A program made the position numbers and the translations under genes. Below are positions 52,849 through 61,413 of a stretch of 64,000 nt of DNA, in pieces. Source of the DNA: JABMPO01 sp964539785 (GTDB taxonomy: Bacteria; Fidelibacterota; Marinisomatia; Marinisomatales; TCS56); contig CAZIJQ010000002.1 of the NCBI GenBank assembly GCA_964539785.1, forward strand, positions 38,786 through 102,785. The letters run 5' to 3'. The notes under the pieces are model-generated. The model was not told the origin of the DNA. It ran no database searches and saw only the letters and a list, made by a program, of their open reading frames with translations. Each line of letters opens with the position of its first letter. Positions within the stretch are counted from its first letter, which is position 1.

Positions 52849-55488
52849 TTGATTGATCAGTCCAATTTTTACATTCGTTTGCAGCTTATTATATTAGCAA
52901 TGTTCACTTCTGTGACAGCCTCCCAATCTGATGTAACCGCATATCGTCTCAATAATCCACTGAAGATAGATGGCCAACTGACTGAGTCGATCTATTCAAA
53001 AACGGCTTTTAATTATTTTATCCAGACTGATCCCGATAATGGTGCACTACCAACCGAGAATACTGAGGTCTGGGTTGGTTTTGACGATGAAGCCATCTAT
53101 GTGGGCTGGCGACTAGGGGACAGTCAGCCTAATGCGATCGTATCACGTATGGGACGTCGGGACGGCAATTTCAATTCCGATGAAATCCAATTTGCAATCG
53201 ATTCCTATAATGATAACCGGTCGGGCTTCTATTTCATCGTAAATCCAGCTGGTTCAATCCAAGACGGCACGATTGCTAACGACGGTTGGTTCGATGAAAC
53301 CTGGGATGGTATCTGGGATCGTGCGGCTCGAATCGACGATCAGGGTTGGACGGTTGAAATGCGGATTCCATTCTCACAGTTGCGCTTCAATATACAGGAC
53401 GAAATAATTATGGGCATCGGTCTGGGCCGGGTGATCAAGCGCAATAATGAGCATGATCTATCATTTCTCACACCCCGCGGTGAATCGGGAATCGTCTCCC
53501 GGTTCGGCGACTTAATTGGAATACGCAATATCCAGCCACCAAAACGGATCGAAATAATTCCCTACATTACGGCAAATACTGCTTCCTTGCCTTCTGAAAA
53601 AGACAATCCGTTTTACCACGGTCATGCCAACAATATTGGTATTGGCACCGACCTGAAGCTTGGTATTGGAAATAATCTTACTATTGATGCTACTATAATC
53701 CCCGATTTCGGACAGGTTGAAGTCGATCCATCGGTAATCAATCTTTCGGCCTACGAAACTTATTATGATGAGAAACGCCCTTTCTTTGTGGAAGGCTCCA
53801 GTATTTTCGCATTTGGAAGCGGCGGCCCCACCAATCGCTCCAATTTTAATTATGGTGCACCGGATTTCTTCTACAGTCGCCGGATTGGCCGACCACCCCA
53901 GCGTGACGTGGAAAGTGATGGCTGGGTGGATTCACCATCAGCTACCAGAATTCTGGGCGCAGCCAAGATTAGCGGTAAATTGCCAAGGAATATATCAGTG
54001 GGAGGACTTTCAGCCCTCACTAGACGTGAATTTGCTCAAGTAGACGAGGATACAGTCAACCGTGAAGTGGAAGTCGAGCCACTGACCAGCTATAATCTGG
54101 TGCGGACCCAGAAAGAATATCAGGAAGGGCTCCACGGTATCGGCGGGCTGGTTTCAGTCCTGTCTCGAAATTTTGATGATCGTGACCTGCGCAAGAACCT
54201 CGCAGACAATGCTCTGGGAATAGGCATTGATGGCTGGACTTTTTTCACTGAGGCACGTCAGTGGGGATTAGCCTGGTGGGGCGGTTATACCCGAGTTAGC
54301 GGTTCTGCTGATCGCTTGCAGGATATTCAAGAAGCCTATAATCATTACTATCAAAAGCCTGATATCGATTATTTAAAAGTGGATCCCAATCTGACCACCA
54401 TGGAAGGCTGGGCTGGACGTTTATTTCTGAACAAGGAAAAAGGCCGGGTTCGAGTCAATACATCTCTGGGCATCACATCACCGGGATTTGAATCCAATGA
54501 CATGGGAATAAATTTCCGGACTGATCAGATCAACCAGCATCTACTGGTGGGTTACAACTGGTTTGATCCCGGCAAATTCTATCGATCTGCCAGCATCTGG
54601 ACAGCCCAAATGACTAATCACAACTTCGGTGGTGATATTATCAATAAAATGGTATTCCTCTCAGGTAACCTCCAATTATTGAATTACTGGGGATTCTGGT
54701 TCATCGGTGGCATTGGTCCCCGAACATTGGGCGACACAAAACTGCGCGGCGGTCCCCTGGTTGCTTCACCAGCAGGCTCCTGGGGTGAATTCGGTTTCCA
54801 TACTGATGGACGGAAAAATGTTTCCTTCGATTTTGATGTAAAAACCAGCAGTGGTGAAAATGGTTATTGGCAGTATGAATTTGATCCTTCTATGCAAATC
54901 AAATTGGGAACCAAGTTGAATTTGCGGATTAATCCCGAGTATTCGGCCAGCCATTCTCTGGCCCAGTACATAATGTGTATCACAGATCCTGCCGCAACCA
55001 CCATGTACGGTAAACGCTATATCCTGGCTCAATTGGATCGTAAAACATTCGAGTCATCCTTGCGCTTTGATTACACCATGACCCCCACACTGACCTTGCA
55101 AGTCTATTTACAGGCTTTGTTGGCTGTCGGTGAATACAGTGATTATAAGGAATTCGCCCGACCTCGCTCACTGGATTATATTCACTATGATGAGGCGGGT
55201 TTGGAAATCCGTTATGATGAAGCTAATGATGAATATTCTGTTGTCCCTTCCAGTTTACCGGTGGAACATCAGATCGATAATGATTTCAATGACAAGTCAT
55301 TGGTCAGCAGTGCCGTACTACGCTGGGAATTTCGGCCCGGATCGATTCTATACGTAGTCTGGACCCTCAATTCGGAAAATGATGATCATCCCGGTAATTT
55401 CAGATTAAACCGGGATATCAATGATCTGTTTGGAACCGCAAAGGATCAAGTGTTAGCCATTAAACTAACCTGGTGGATCGGGCGTTAG
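52849..55488 (+). CDS. DUF5916 protein with CBM9-like N-terminal domain (paralogue)
   Basis: 879 residues from a TTG start supported by AAAGGGAG 5-6 bases upstream; the resulting leader reaches LQLIILAMFTSVTASQS, a good signal peptide. Domain order equals the upstream gene: CBM9-like (IDGQLTESIYSKTAF, FAIDSYNDNRSGFYFIVNPAG), then PDFGQVEVDPSVINLS and EKRPFFVEGS, and a barrel-like C-terminal half ending LAIKLTWWIGR. Its stop overlaps the convergent ACP phosphodiesterase-like gene by 4 bases. Function unknown. Confidence 0.82.
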   Translation: MIDQSNFYIRLQLIILAMFTSVTASQSDVTAYRLNNPLKIDGQLTESIYSKTAFNYFIQTDPDNGALPTENTEVWVGFDDEAIYVGWRLGDSQPNAIVSRMGRRDGNFNSDEIQFAIDSYNDNRSGFYFIVNPAGSIQDGTIANDGWFDETWDGIWDRAARIDDQGWTVEMRIPFSQLRFNIQDEIIMGIGLGRVIKRNNEHDLSFLTPRGESGIVSRFGDLIGIRNIQPPKRIEIIPYITANTASLPSEKDNPFYHGHANNIGIGTDLKLGIGNNLTIDATIIPDFGQVEVDPSVINLSAYETYYDEKRPFFVEGSSIFAFGSGGPTNRSNFNYGAPDFFYSRRIGRPPQRDVESDGWVDSPSATRILGAAKISGKLPRNISVGGLSALTRREFAQVDEDTVNREVEVEPLTSYNLVRTQKEYQEGLHGIGGLVSVLSRNFDDRDLRKNLADNALGIGIDGWTFFTEARQWGLAWWGGYTRVSGSADRLQDIQEAYNHYYQKPDIDYLKVDPNLTTMEGWAGRLFLNKEKGRVRVNTSLGITSPGFESNDMGINFRTDQINQHLLVGYNWFDPGKFYRSASIWTAQMTNHNFGGDIINKMVFLSGNLQLLNYWGFWFIGGIGPRTLGDTKLRGGPLVASPAGSWGEFGFHTDGRKNVSFDFDVKTSSGENGYWQYEFDPSMQIKLGTKLNLRINPEYSASHSLAQYIMCITDPAATTMYGKRYILAQLDRKTFESSLRFDYTMTPTLTLQVYLQALLAVGEYSDYKEFARPRSLDYIHYDEAGLEIRYDEANDEYSVVPSSLPVEHQIDNDFNDKSLVSSAVLRWEFRPGSILYVVWTLNSENDDHPGNFRLNRDINDLFGTAKDQVLAIKLTWWIGR

Positions 55489-56066
55489 GGTTTTTCCCAA
55501 ACCAAAACCTGGTCAATTAACTCCGGGAAAAATACCAGAAACCCAGCTTTGATTAATTCGTAATTCTCCCTGATTTCCGAACTGGCACCAATCAATGGAG
55601 CATGGGTTCGCCCTCTTCGAGACATCAAATTAAAAGTGTTTTCAATTCCCCCCAGATGATGGTATCTATTCAGTACATCCGCCGTTAGCATCCAATCGAG
55701 AAAAAATCTGGCTCGGTCAGGAAAAACTATGCTGTGATTATCCAGTACCTGATAGACCATTTTGATAAAACGCACTCGTGATTCAGAAGTGAATTCAGCC
55801 CAGTTTCGTGAAAGAAAATGGTCGTAGGCCACATCCAGTATGACACCGGCATAACGGCGCCGTTTTTTGCTGAACAATTTGCGCTGCTCAATCCGGATGG
55901 GGTGGTTATCGGTAAATGAATCGATCTGCCGATGTAAACGAATGCCACTCGTTATTGAGGGCGAAAACTGACCGTTGAAATCTCCTTTCACAAAGTCACC
56001 CAGATAATTACCGATCATCAGGTCATCACTATGTCGACTTAAAAACAAATGAGCAAGAAAGTTCAT
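55485..56066 (-). CDS. ACP phosphodiesterase-like protein (AcpH family)
   Basis: 193 residues from the ATG at 56066; an earlier in-frame ATG at 56105 lies inside the SDR gene. Family landmarks are MNFLAHLFLSRHSDDLMIGNYLGDFVKG, IRLHRQIDSFTDNHP and DVAYDHFLSRNW. The pattern of His and Asp resembles the HD-like metal site of AcpH, which removes 4'-phosphopantetheine from acyl-carrier protein. It follows a dienoyl-CoA reductase-like gene by 13 bp, consistent with a lipid-metabolism context. Confidence 0.84.
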   Translation of the reverse strand: MNFLAHLFLSRHSDDLMIGNYLGDFVKGDFNGQFSPSITSGIRLHRQIDSFTDNHPIRIEQRKLFSKKRRRYAGVILDVAYDHFLSRNWAEFTSESRVRFIKMVYQVLDNHSIVFPDRARFFLDWMLTADVLNRYHHLGGIENTFNLMSRRGRTHAPLIGASSEIRENYELIKAGFLVFFPELIDQVLVWEKP

Positions 56067-56079
56067 ATTTTCTGGATAT

Positions 56080-56928
56080 CTATTTCTTCCCTTTTCTGAT
56101 AGCACTTAACCCTTTCCACACTGCCTTGGGAATTTTTTCCAGATCGTTGAATTCACCGGCACCCTTCAGCCATTCACCGCCATCGATGGTAACCACTTCA
56201 CCGTTAATATAACCGGAACCGTCAGCCATTAAATAAGCTGCCAGATTTGCCAGTTCGATATGTTCACCAAATCGCTTAAGTGGGATTCGTTTTTTCATGG
56301 TTTTTTCGATGCCCAACCCGGGTGGCACAAGTCGGTTCCAGGCTCCCTCCGTCGGGAAAGGTCCCGGCGCGATGGCATTGGTTCGGATTCCATATTTAGC
56401 CCATTCCACCGCCAGTGAGCGCGTCAGTGCCAGCACACCAGCCTTGGCACAGGCTGAGGGAACCACATAACCGGAGCCGGTCCAGGCGTAAGTAGTAACG
56501 ATGTTCAGAATTGTCCCTCCTTTAACCTTTATCATTTCCTTGCCCACGGCCTGGGTTACATTAAATGTACCATTCAAAACAATATCGACGATTACCTTAA
56601 ACCCACCCTCGGATAATAGCTCAGTTGGACTGATAAAATTACCGGCGGCATTATTAACCAAACCGTCGATCTGGCCGAATTTTTCAACTGCGCTTTGTAC
56701 TGTTGAGTGAATCTGGGCGGGCTTACGTACGTCACATTCCAACGGCAGTACTTCTGCGCCAGTTTTCCTGAGTTCGCTGGCCGCCTGTTCGAGAACATCC
56801 AGCTTGCGACTCATGATTACCAGATTAGCTCCCAGTTCCCCAAAACGCCTGGCCATGGATTTCCCCAGACCGGAACCTCCTCCGGTGATTAAAAATGTCT
56901 TCCCGCTCAATAGATCCACTTTAAACAT
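56080..56928 (-). CDS. SDR oxidoreductase, 2,4-dienoyl-CoA reductase (DECR) type
   Basis: 282 residues: Rossmann motif TGGGSGLGKSMA (15-26), NNAAG (92-96) and an active-site region TTYAWTGSGYVVPSACAKAG. That region matches mitochondrial/peroxisomal 2,4-dienoyl-CoA reductases, where the catalytic Tyr precedes the Ser/Lys pair (Tyr147, Ser158, Lys162), not the usual Tyr-X3-Lys. The C-terminal GEFNDL segment is also characteristic of that family. It would reduce 2,4-dienoyl-CoA with NADPH during unsaturated fatty-acid degradation. The start has an AAAGGAG ribosome binding site. Confidence 0.85.
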   Translation of the reverse strand: MFKVDLLSGKTFLITGGGSGLGKSMARRFGELGANLVIMSRKLDVLEQAASELRKTGAEVLPLECDVRKPAQIHSTVQSAVEKFGQIDGLVNNAAGNFISPTELLSEGGFKVIVDIVLNGTFNVTQAVGKEMIKVKGGTILNIVTTYAWTGSGYVVPSACAKAGVLALTRSLAVEWAKYGIRTNAIAPGPFPTEGAWNRLVPPGLGIEKTMKKRIPLKRFGEHIELANLAAYLMADGSGYINGEVVTIDGGEWLKGAGEFNDLEKIPKAVWKGLSAIRKGKK

Positions 56929-57021
56929 TACTAACTCCTTTTATTGGAAAAATATGATTGATTAATTTACGGCCCATTTTTCCTTACTTGTTCCAAATCC
57001 CTGTCTGATGTATAATTACCC

Positions 57022-57234
57022 ATGAATAAGTTGACGGTAATTGGTGCCCTATTATTAATAGTCGGATTGCTGATATTCAGTCTCAGGCTGATGGCTTACA
57101 ACCGGAAAAAATACCATTTGGAAGAAACCGTGGAAGAATTGAAAACCAACTATATTAATTCCAGTTTTATCATCAGAATTCTGTCCATCGTCATTTTCCT
57201 GGTTGCCATGCTAATTTTCGCCTTTGGTTCCTAG
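57022..57234 (+). CDS. Small membrane protein, unknown
   Basis: 70 residues with two hydrophobic helices (about 5-25 and 48-67) joined by a charged segment RKKYHLEETVEELKTNY. It ends overlapping the convergent hydrolase gene by 4 bases. No family was recognised; small size and clean hydrophobic profile support a real gene only moderately. Confidence 0.5.
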   Translation: MNKLTVIGALLLIVGLLIFSLRLMAYNRKKYHLEETVEELKTNYINSSFIIRILSIVIFLVAMLIFAFGS

Positions 57235-58028
57235 TCAGTAAATTCAAGAATCAATCGATTTACCTGTTCGGGTTGCTCCATCATAACCAGGTGGGAAGCC
57301 TGTTTTACTTCAACAAAATCACCCTTTGGTAATTCTTTGGCCAGTATCTGTCCCAGGGCTACCGTCGTAAATTTATCGGCCTCACCATTTATTATCCTGA
57401 TCGGTATAGTCAGACTGGCCATATTTTTCTCGCCGTCATAGCGCATCCCTTTAAACAATACCTTCATCATCCACATGGGATTTATATCACTGCTGGCCCG
57501 TTCCTTTTTTACAAATTCCGGGTCTGTATCCGGGTGGAAGGCTCCAGCGGCAAAATTTTTACTCAGCAGGGGACGAAGCAAACGTAAAACGAGATTTGGT
57601 AGGTTCCAGATACTACTGGTGGAAGGGGTACGCAATGGAGCTGCTCCGATCAGGACTGCCCGCTCAATTTCGCTTTTAAATTGGCCGGCCAACCACAACG
57701 TGAAAGCCATACCATAGGAATGTCCGATTACTACATTTCGCCGCCGCTGATAGCGGCTGAATACAGCTTCCATATCAGCCGCCAATTCAGAAAATGTATA
57801 GCCCGTTCGGGGAACCGGACTGTTGCCATGACCCAACAAATCCGGAACTACCACAAAATATTTCTTCTGCAATTCGGATATCTGATAATGCCATTGCTCA
57901 CCGCGGCCACCGGCTCCATGAATAAGCAGTATCATGGTTTCAGAATCTGACCCACAGGTTAGAATTGATATCTGTCTTCCTGGGCGAATTTCCAGCAGCT
58001 CGCTGACCGTATTATTATATTTGTTCAT
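57231..58028 (-). CDS. Alpha/beta hydrolase
   Basis: 265 residues from the ATG at 58028; the frame extends to a TTG at 58088 with no support. The oxyanion region is LLIHGAGGRGEQW, the nucleophile elbow is VIGHSYG (Ser104), the acid lies in a PIRIINGEADKFTT segment and the His is in VKQASHLVMMEQPEQV. It is a cytosolic serine hydrolase of unknown substrate. It is divergent from the PIN-PhoH gene, with 94 bp between the two starts. Confidence 0.86.
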   Translation of the reverse strand: MNKYNNTVSELLEIRPGRQISILTCGSDSETMILLIHGAGGRGEQWHYQISELQKKYFVVVPDLLGHGNSPVPRTGYTFSELAADMEAVFSRYQRRRNVVIGHSYGMAFTLWLAGQFKSEIERAVLIGAAPLRTPSTSSIWNLPNLVLRLLRPLLSKNFAAGAFHPDTDPEFVKKERASSDINPMWMMKVLFKGMRYDGEKNMASLTIPIRIINGEADKFTTVALGQILAKELPKGDFVEVKQASHLVMMEQPEQVNRLILEFTD

Positions 58029-58122
58029 TGTTTCATCGTCTTGTGTAAGGTACCATCGAAGAGTAAATTCAACTGTAAAGGGTAACAAATCAATCGGTGA
58101 AATCTATCAAAGAATACAGATC

Positions 58123-59466
58123 ATGACCAAAACCAAAAAACAAAACAAGCCCAAATTATTTATTTTAGATACCAATGTAATATTACACGATTCCCGTTGT
58201 CTGCGCAATTTTCAGGAGAACGATATCGCAATTCCGATTACCGTATTGGAAGAGCTCGACAATTTTAAACGTGGTAATGAATTAATTAACTTTCATGCTC
58301 GCGATTTCCTGCGCCAGATTGACGAGATTACTGGCGATGTTTTATTTGAGGAAGGGGCAGCACTCGGAGAAAATCTCGGTAAGTTACGGATAATCGTCGG
58401 CCAGGAAAATCATCCCAGCTTTCAGGAAATATTTTTTGAAGATACTCCCGACAACCGAATTTTGAGCGCACTTTATACTGTTTCACAAAATGAACCACAG
58501 CACCAGACAATCCTAGTTTCAAAAGACACTAATTTACGGCTTAAGGCAAAATCGCTGGGATTACCGGCCCAGGATTACACAACCGATAAAATTGAGAGCA
58601 TTGATAAAATTTTTACCGGCAAACGTCTGTTTGAGAACATTTCCCCGGAAATAATTGATACGCTATACCAACCCCCCTTTCAAATCCCTGCTGACCAGAT
58701 TCCAACATTGGAAAACATGGTTGCAAATGAAAATTTTATTCTGCGAAACGGCCAAAAATCGGTACTGGTCACCTACAATGAAACCGAAAATGTGATTGTC
58801 AGAGTCAACAAGACTCCGGCCTTTGGAATAACTCCGCGTAATGCCGAACAGACCTTTGCCTTGCAGGCTGTTACCAATGATAAAATACCATTGGTATCGC
58901 TCTCCGGTAAAGCTGGTACCGGTAAAACTCTGCTAGCGCTGGCCGGCGCTTTGGCATGTTGTAAGAATTATCGTCAGATTTTCCTGGCGCGGCCGATTGT
59001 ACCCCTCAGCAATCGTGACTTGGGGTTTTTACCCGGCGATATTAAATCCAAGATCGACCCCTACATGCAACCATTGTTTGACAATCTCTCGGTTATTCGC
59101 CACCAGTTCAAAGAAAATGACAGCCATGCCAACAAAATCAATGAAATGATGGAAAATGAGAAATTGCTGATAACACCTCTGGCCTATATTCGCGGCCGCA
59201 GTTTTCAGAAGGTGTTTTTCATCGTTGACGAAGCCCAGAATCTCACTCCCCATGAAGTAAAAACCATTATCACCCGGGCCGGTGAAGGTACAAAATTCGT
59301 ATTTACCGGTGATATTTATCAGATTGATCAACCCTATCTTGACACATTATCAAACGGCTTAAGCTATTTAATTAACCGCATGAAAGGTCAAAGTGCCTAC
59401 GCTCATATTACCCTTGAAAAAGGCGAACGCTCGGCACTGGCAGAACTGGCAAGTAATTTATTATAA
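58123..59466 (+). CDS. PIN-PhoH fusion protein (PhoH2 type)
   Basis: 447 residues from the ATG at 58123. The N-terminal PIN domain (about 1-140) starts KLFILDTNVILHDSRC and includes LVSKDTNLRLKAKSLG. The C-terminal PhoH ATPase has Walker A SGKAGTGKTLLALAGAL, the ARPIVPLSNRDLGFLPGD stretch and Walker B FFIVDEAQNLTPHEVKTI, followed by FTGDIYQID. PhoH2 proteins combine an RNase-like PIN domain with an ATP-dependent RNA helicase; the biological role is usually linked to RNA turnover. It is followed by a DUF5362 gene 10 bp away. Confidence 0.92.
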   Translation: MTKTKKQNKPKLFILDTNVILHDSRCLRNFQENDIAIPITVLEELDNFKRGNELINFHARDFLRQIDEITGDVLFEEGAALGENLGKLRIIVGQENHPSFQEIFFEDTPDNRILSALYTVSQNEPQHQTILVSKDTNLRLKAKSLGLPAQDYTTDKIESIDKIFTGKRLFENISPEIIDTLYQPPFQIPADQIPTLENMVANENFILRNGQKSVLVTYNETENVIVRVNKTPAFGITPRNAEQTFALQAVTNDKIPLVSLSGKAGTGKTLLALAGALACCKNYRQIFLARPIVPLSNRDLGFLPGDIKSKIDPYMQPLFDNLSVIRHQFKENDSHANKINEMMENEKLLITPLAYIRGRSFQKVFFIVDEAQNLTPHEVKTIITRAGEGTKFVFTGDIYQIDQPYLDTLSNGLSYLINRMKGQSAYAHITLEKGERSALAELASNLL

Positions 59467-59476
59467 CAGGAAAACT

Positions 59477-59902
59477 ATGAGCGAAACAATCGAAGCTGTA
59501 CCACAGAAAGATGTTCTCGAATTAGAACTAACTATGGATAACCAGTGGATGCTGGAAAAACTGGCGACCTGGAGTAAGGTAGTGGCAATCATCAATATCA
59601 TATTTGGAATTATTAACTGTCTTACGATTTTTGTGATGGCTATCCCAATCGTGGTAGTGGGAGTTATAATGATCCTGATGGGTACCAAACTCAATTCCGC
59701 CACTGCCCATTTCCGTTATGGGTTATACCAGAAAGATTCCGAAAGTTTTGTTGAGGGTCTAAATCAGATACGACAATACCTGCTTTATAACGGTATCCTG
59801 TTATTGATGACGGTAATTCTGTTCGCAGTTGTTATCATAATTGCCCTTACCGCCGGCGAAGCCATTAATGAATTAATGAACGAATACGGGGGATTCATGT
59901 AA
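59477..59902 (+). CDS. DUF5362-like membrane protein
   Basis: 141 residues from the ATG at 59477, which has AGGAAA upstream; the longer frame overlaps the PhoH gene. Two hydrophobic regions at about 33-68 and 104-126 frame the segment TKLNSATAHFRYGLYQKD, the arrangement of the DUF5362 family. Function unknown. Spacing suggests co-transcription with the PIN-PhoH gene. Confidence 0.75.
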   Translation: MSETIEAVPQKDVLELELTMDNQWMLEKLATWSKVVAIINIIFGIINCLTIFVMAIPIVVVGVIMILMGTKLNSATAHFRYGLYQKDSESFVEGLNQIRQYLLYNGILLLMTVILFAVVIIIALTAGEAINELMNEYGGFM

Positions 59903-59994
59903 GAGCATATTCTCCGGTTAATTGTCCGGATCATAATTCAGCACATACCGATTTCAACGAAGAACCGGGGAAAAATTAAGTTTTTAGATGTACC

Positions 59995-60327
59995 CTAATC
60001 GAGGACTTCGTCTACTGCCTTATCGACTTCTTCCTTTACTTTTTCCGCCGCTTTTTCCTTAGCCTCTTCAGCCTTTTCCTTTAGCATATCCTTCCCCGGT
60101 TCGATTACTCCCTCTTGTACCGATTTCTTAATATCATCAAGACTGGTTGGTACTTCCTGTCCGGTGTAAACCAGATAACCGATAAACAGCACGAAAATTG
60201 CTATTACGAAAACGGCCAGTTTTACCAGTTTTTTTACTAATCCAATCACGATTATCAGAGCCAGAACCACTGCACCGGCGAGATAGACAGGATTGGAAGT
60301 CAGAGTTTCGATTAATTGTCCTAACAT
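59995..60327 (-). CDS. Small membrane protein with charged amphipathic tail
   Basis: 110 residues: two adjacent hydrophobic segments (about 13-30 and 36-52), then a highly charged helical tail composed of repeated Glu/Lys/Ala (EKAEEAKEKAAEKVKEEV). The frame immediately follows the stop of the metallophosphatase gene, so the two are coupled. No family was recognised. Confidence 0.65.
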   Translation of the reverse strand: MLGQLIETLTSNPVYLAGAVVLALIIVIGLVKKLVKLAVFVIAIFVLFIGYLVYTGQEVPTSLDDIKKSVQEGVIEPGKDMLKEKAEEAKEKAAEKVKEEVDKAVDEVLD

Positions 60328-61242
60328 TTATTTATTTTTCCTTCGGTTAATGATTCCCGTTTTTTGTTCATATTCCTCAATTAGTTCCATCACCAGCGGA
60401 TGATCCGGCATTTCCAGCGTCATCGCTTCCAGATACCCGGATTTTTTGACGATCTGATTATTAGCATCCACCTGGATTTTAATAATTCCCACATAATACC
60501 CTTCTTTCCCCGCTTGAGCAATCAGTACATTATTGATCTCCTGGGCGGACCGCAAACTGGTTTGACTATGGGCACCGATGATGATATCAATCCCTGGCAG
60601 ATTTGCCGCCAGTTTTAGATCACGATCGTAGCCCTGGTGGGTCAGCAATAAAATGATATCAGCCTTTTGTTCCAAATCTTTTATTTGCTGCGTCACAATT
60701 TCGTTTAAATCCTGCAGGTCAATGGCTGATTTAACAGACTCGGGATAATATTTTATCGCCACTGGTCCTACAACTCCCAGAATTGCAATTTTGATGCCAT
60801 TGCGTTCAACAATTAGATGCGGTCGCGATTTTTTAATGCGAGGGCTGCTGACGTTGGTATTAACGATCGGAGCATCAATCCGCTTGATCATATCAGCAAT
60901 ATAGTCAGCACCATGGATCAGTTCCTGGTCGCCCAACAGGATGGCATCGTATGGAATATGGCTGTAGGCAATGCTGGCCAGGCTGTCTTTGACAGTCTTC
61001 CCGGTCAGGGAAATGATATCACCGCTGTCTACGATTATGGTATTGGGATGGTTTTCCAGCCAGGTTTTTATGAAAGCGGCGCGCTTTTCAATTGCTCCGT
61101 AGGGGTGATCAGCACAATAACAATTTTCCAAAGCTCCATTGGTGTTGTTGGTGTGCAAAATATACAGGTTCCGGTCAGTCCCGAAAACCAGGTTGAATAT
61201 CATCAGCATTACAACAATAATATTGCGCGGCATAGTACTCAT
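60328..61242 (-). CDS. Metallophosphoesterase/5'-nucleotidase-like secreted protein
   Basis: 304 residues after a signal peptide (about 1-21). The calcineurin-like fold of UshA/SoxB-type proteins is visible: LHTNNTNGALENC (usual start Asp-X-His-Gly), IVDSGDIIS, LLGDQELIHG (usual Gly-Asn-His-Glu), LLTHQGYDRD and IIIGAHSQTSL. Several usual metal ligands are replaced (Asp to Asn in the first motif, Asn-His to Asp-Gln in the third), so catalysis in the classical way is doubtful. An ENCYC motif adds extra cysteines. The C-terminal nucleotide-binding domain of UshA is absent. An alternative start is the ATG at 61233. Confidence 0.72.
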   Translation of the reverse strand: MSTMPRNIIVVMLMIFNLVFGTDRNLYILHTNNTNGALENCYCADHPYGAIEKRAAFIKTWLENHPNTIIVDSGDIISLTGKTVKDSLASIAYSHIPYDAILLGDQELIHGADYIADMIKRIDAPIVNTNVSSPRIKKSRPHLIVERNGIKIAILGVVGPVAIKYYPESVKSAIDLQDLNEIVTQQIKDLEQKADIILLLTHQGYDRDLKLAANLPGIDIIIGAHSQTSLRSAQEINNVLIAQAGKEGYYVGIIKIQVDANNQIVKKSGYLEAMTLEMPDHPLVMELIEEYEQKTGIINRRKNK

Positions 61243-61413
61243 CTTTGTTTATCAGATCGATTGAATATAAACAGGATTTTCCATAATTGTAGGCTAACAT
61301 TTTAAAAATTACTCAGTCAGTGATCTGAGATACGTCATTGAAATTCAAACTGGCAATTCGACTACCCATTAAAATTACAATCGCGCTGATCCGGTACTTA
61401 CTTATTATTTTCA

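Noticed and set aside
57934..58122. Extended start for the PIN-PhoH protein
   Set aside because: The extra 63 residues overlap the divergent hydrolase gene and have no similarity to PIN domains.
61243..61413. Divergent promoter elements between the metallophosphatase and OPT genes
   Set aside because: A promoter must exist here, but no -7/-33 or -10/-35 pair was clear enough to place.
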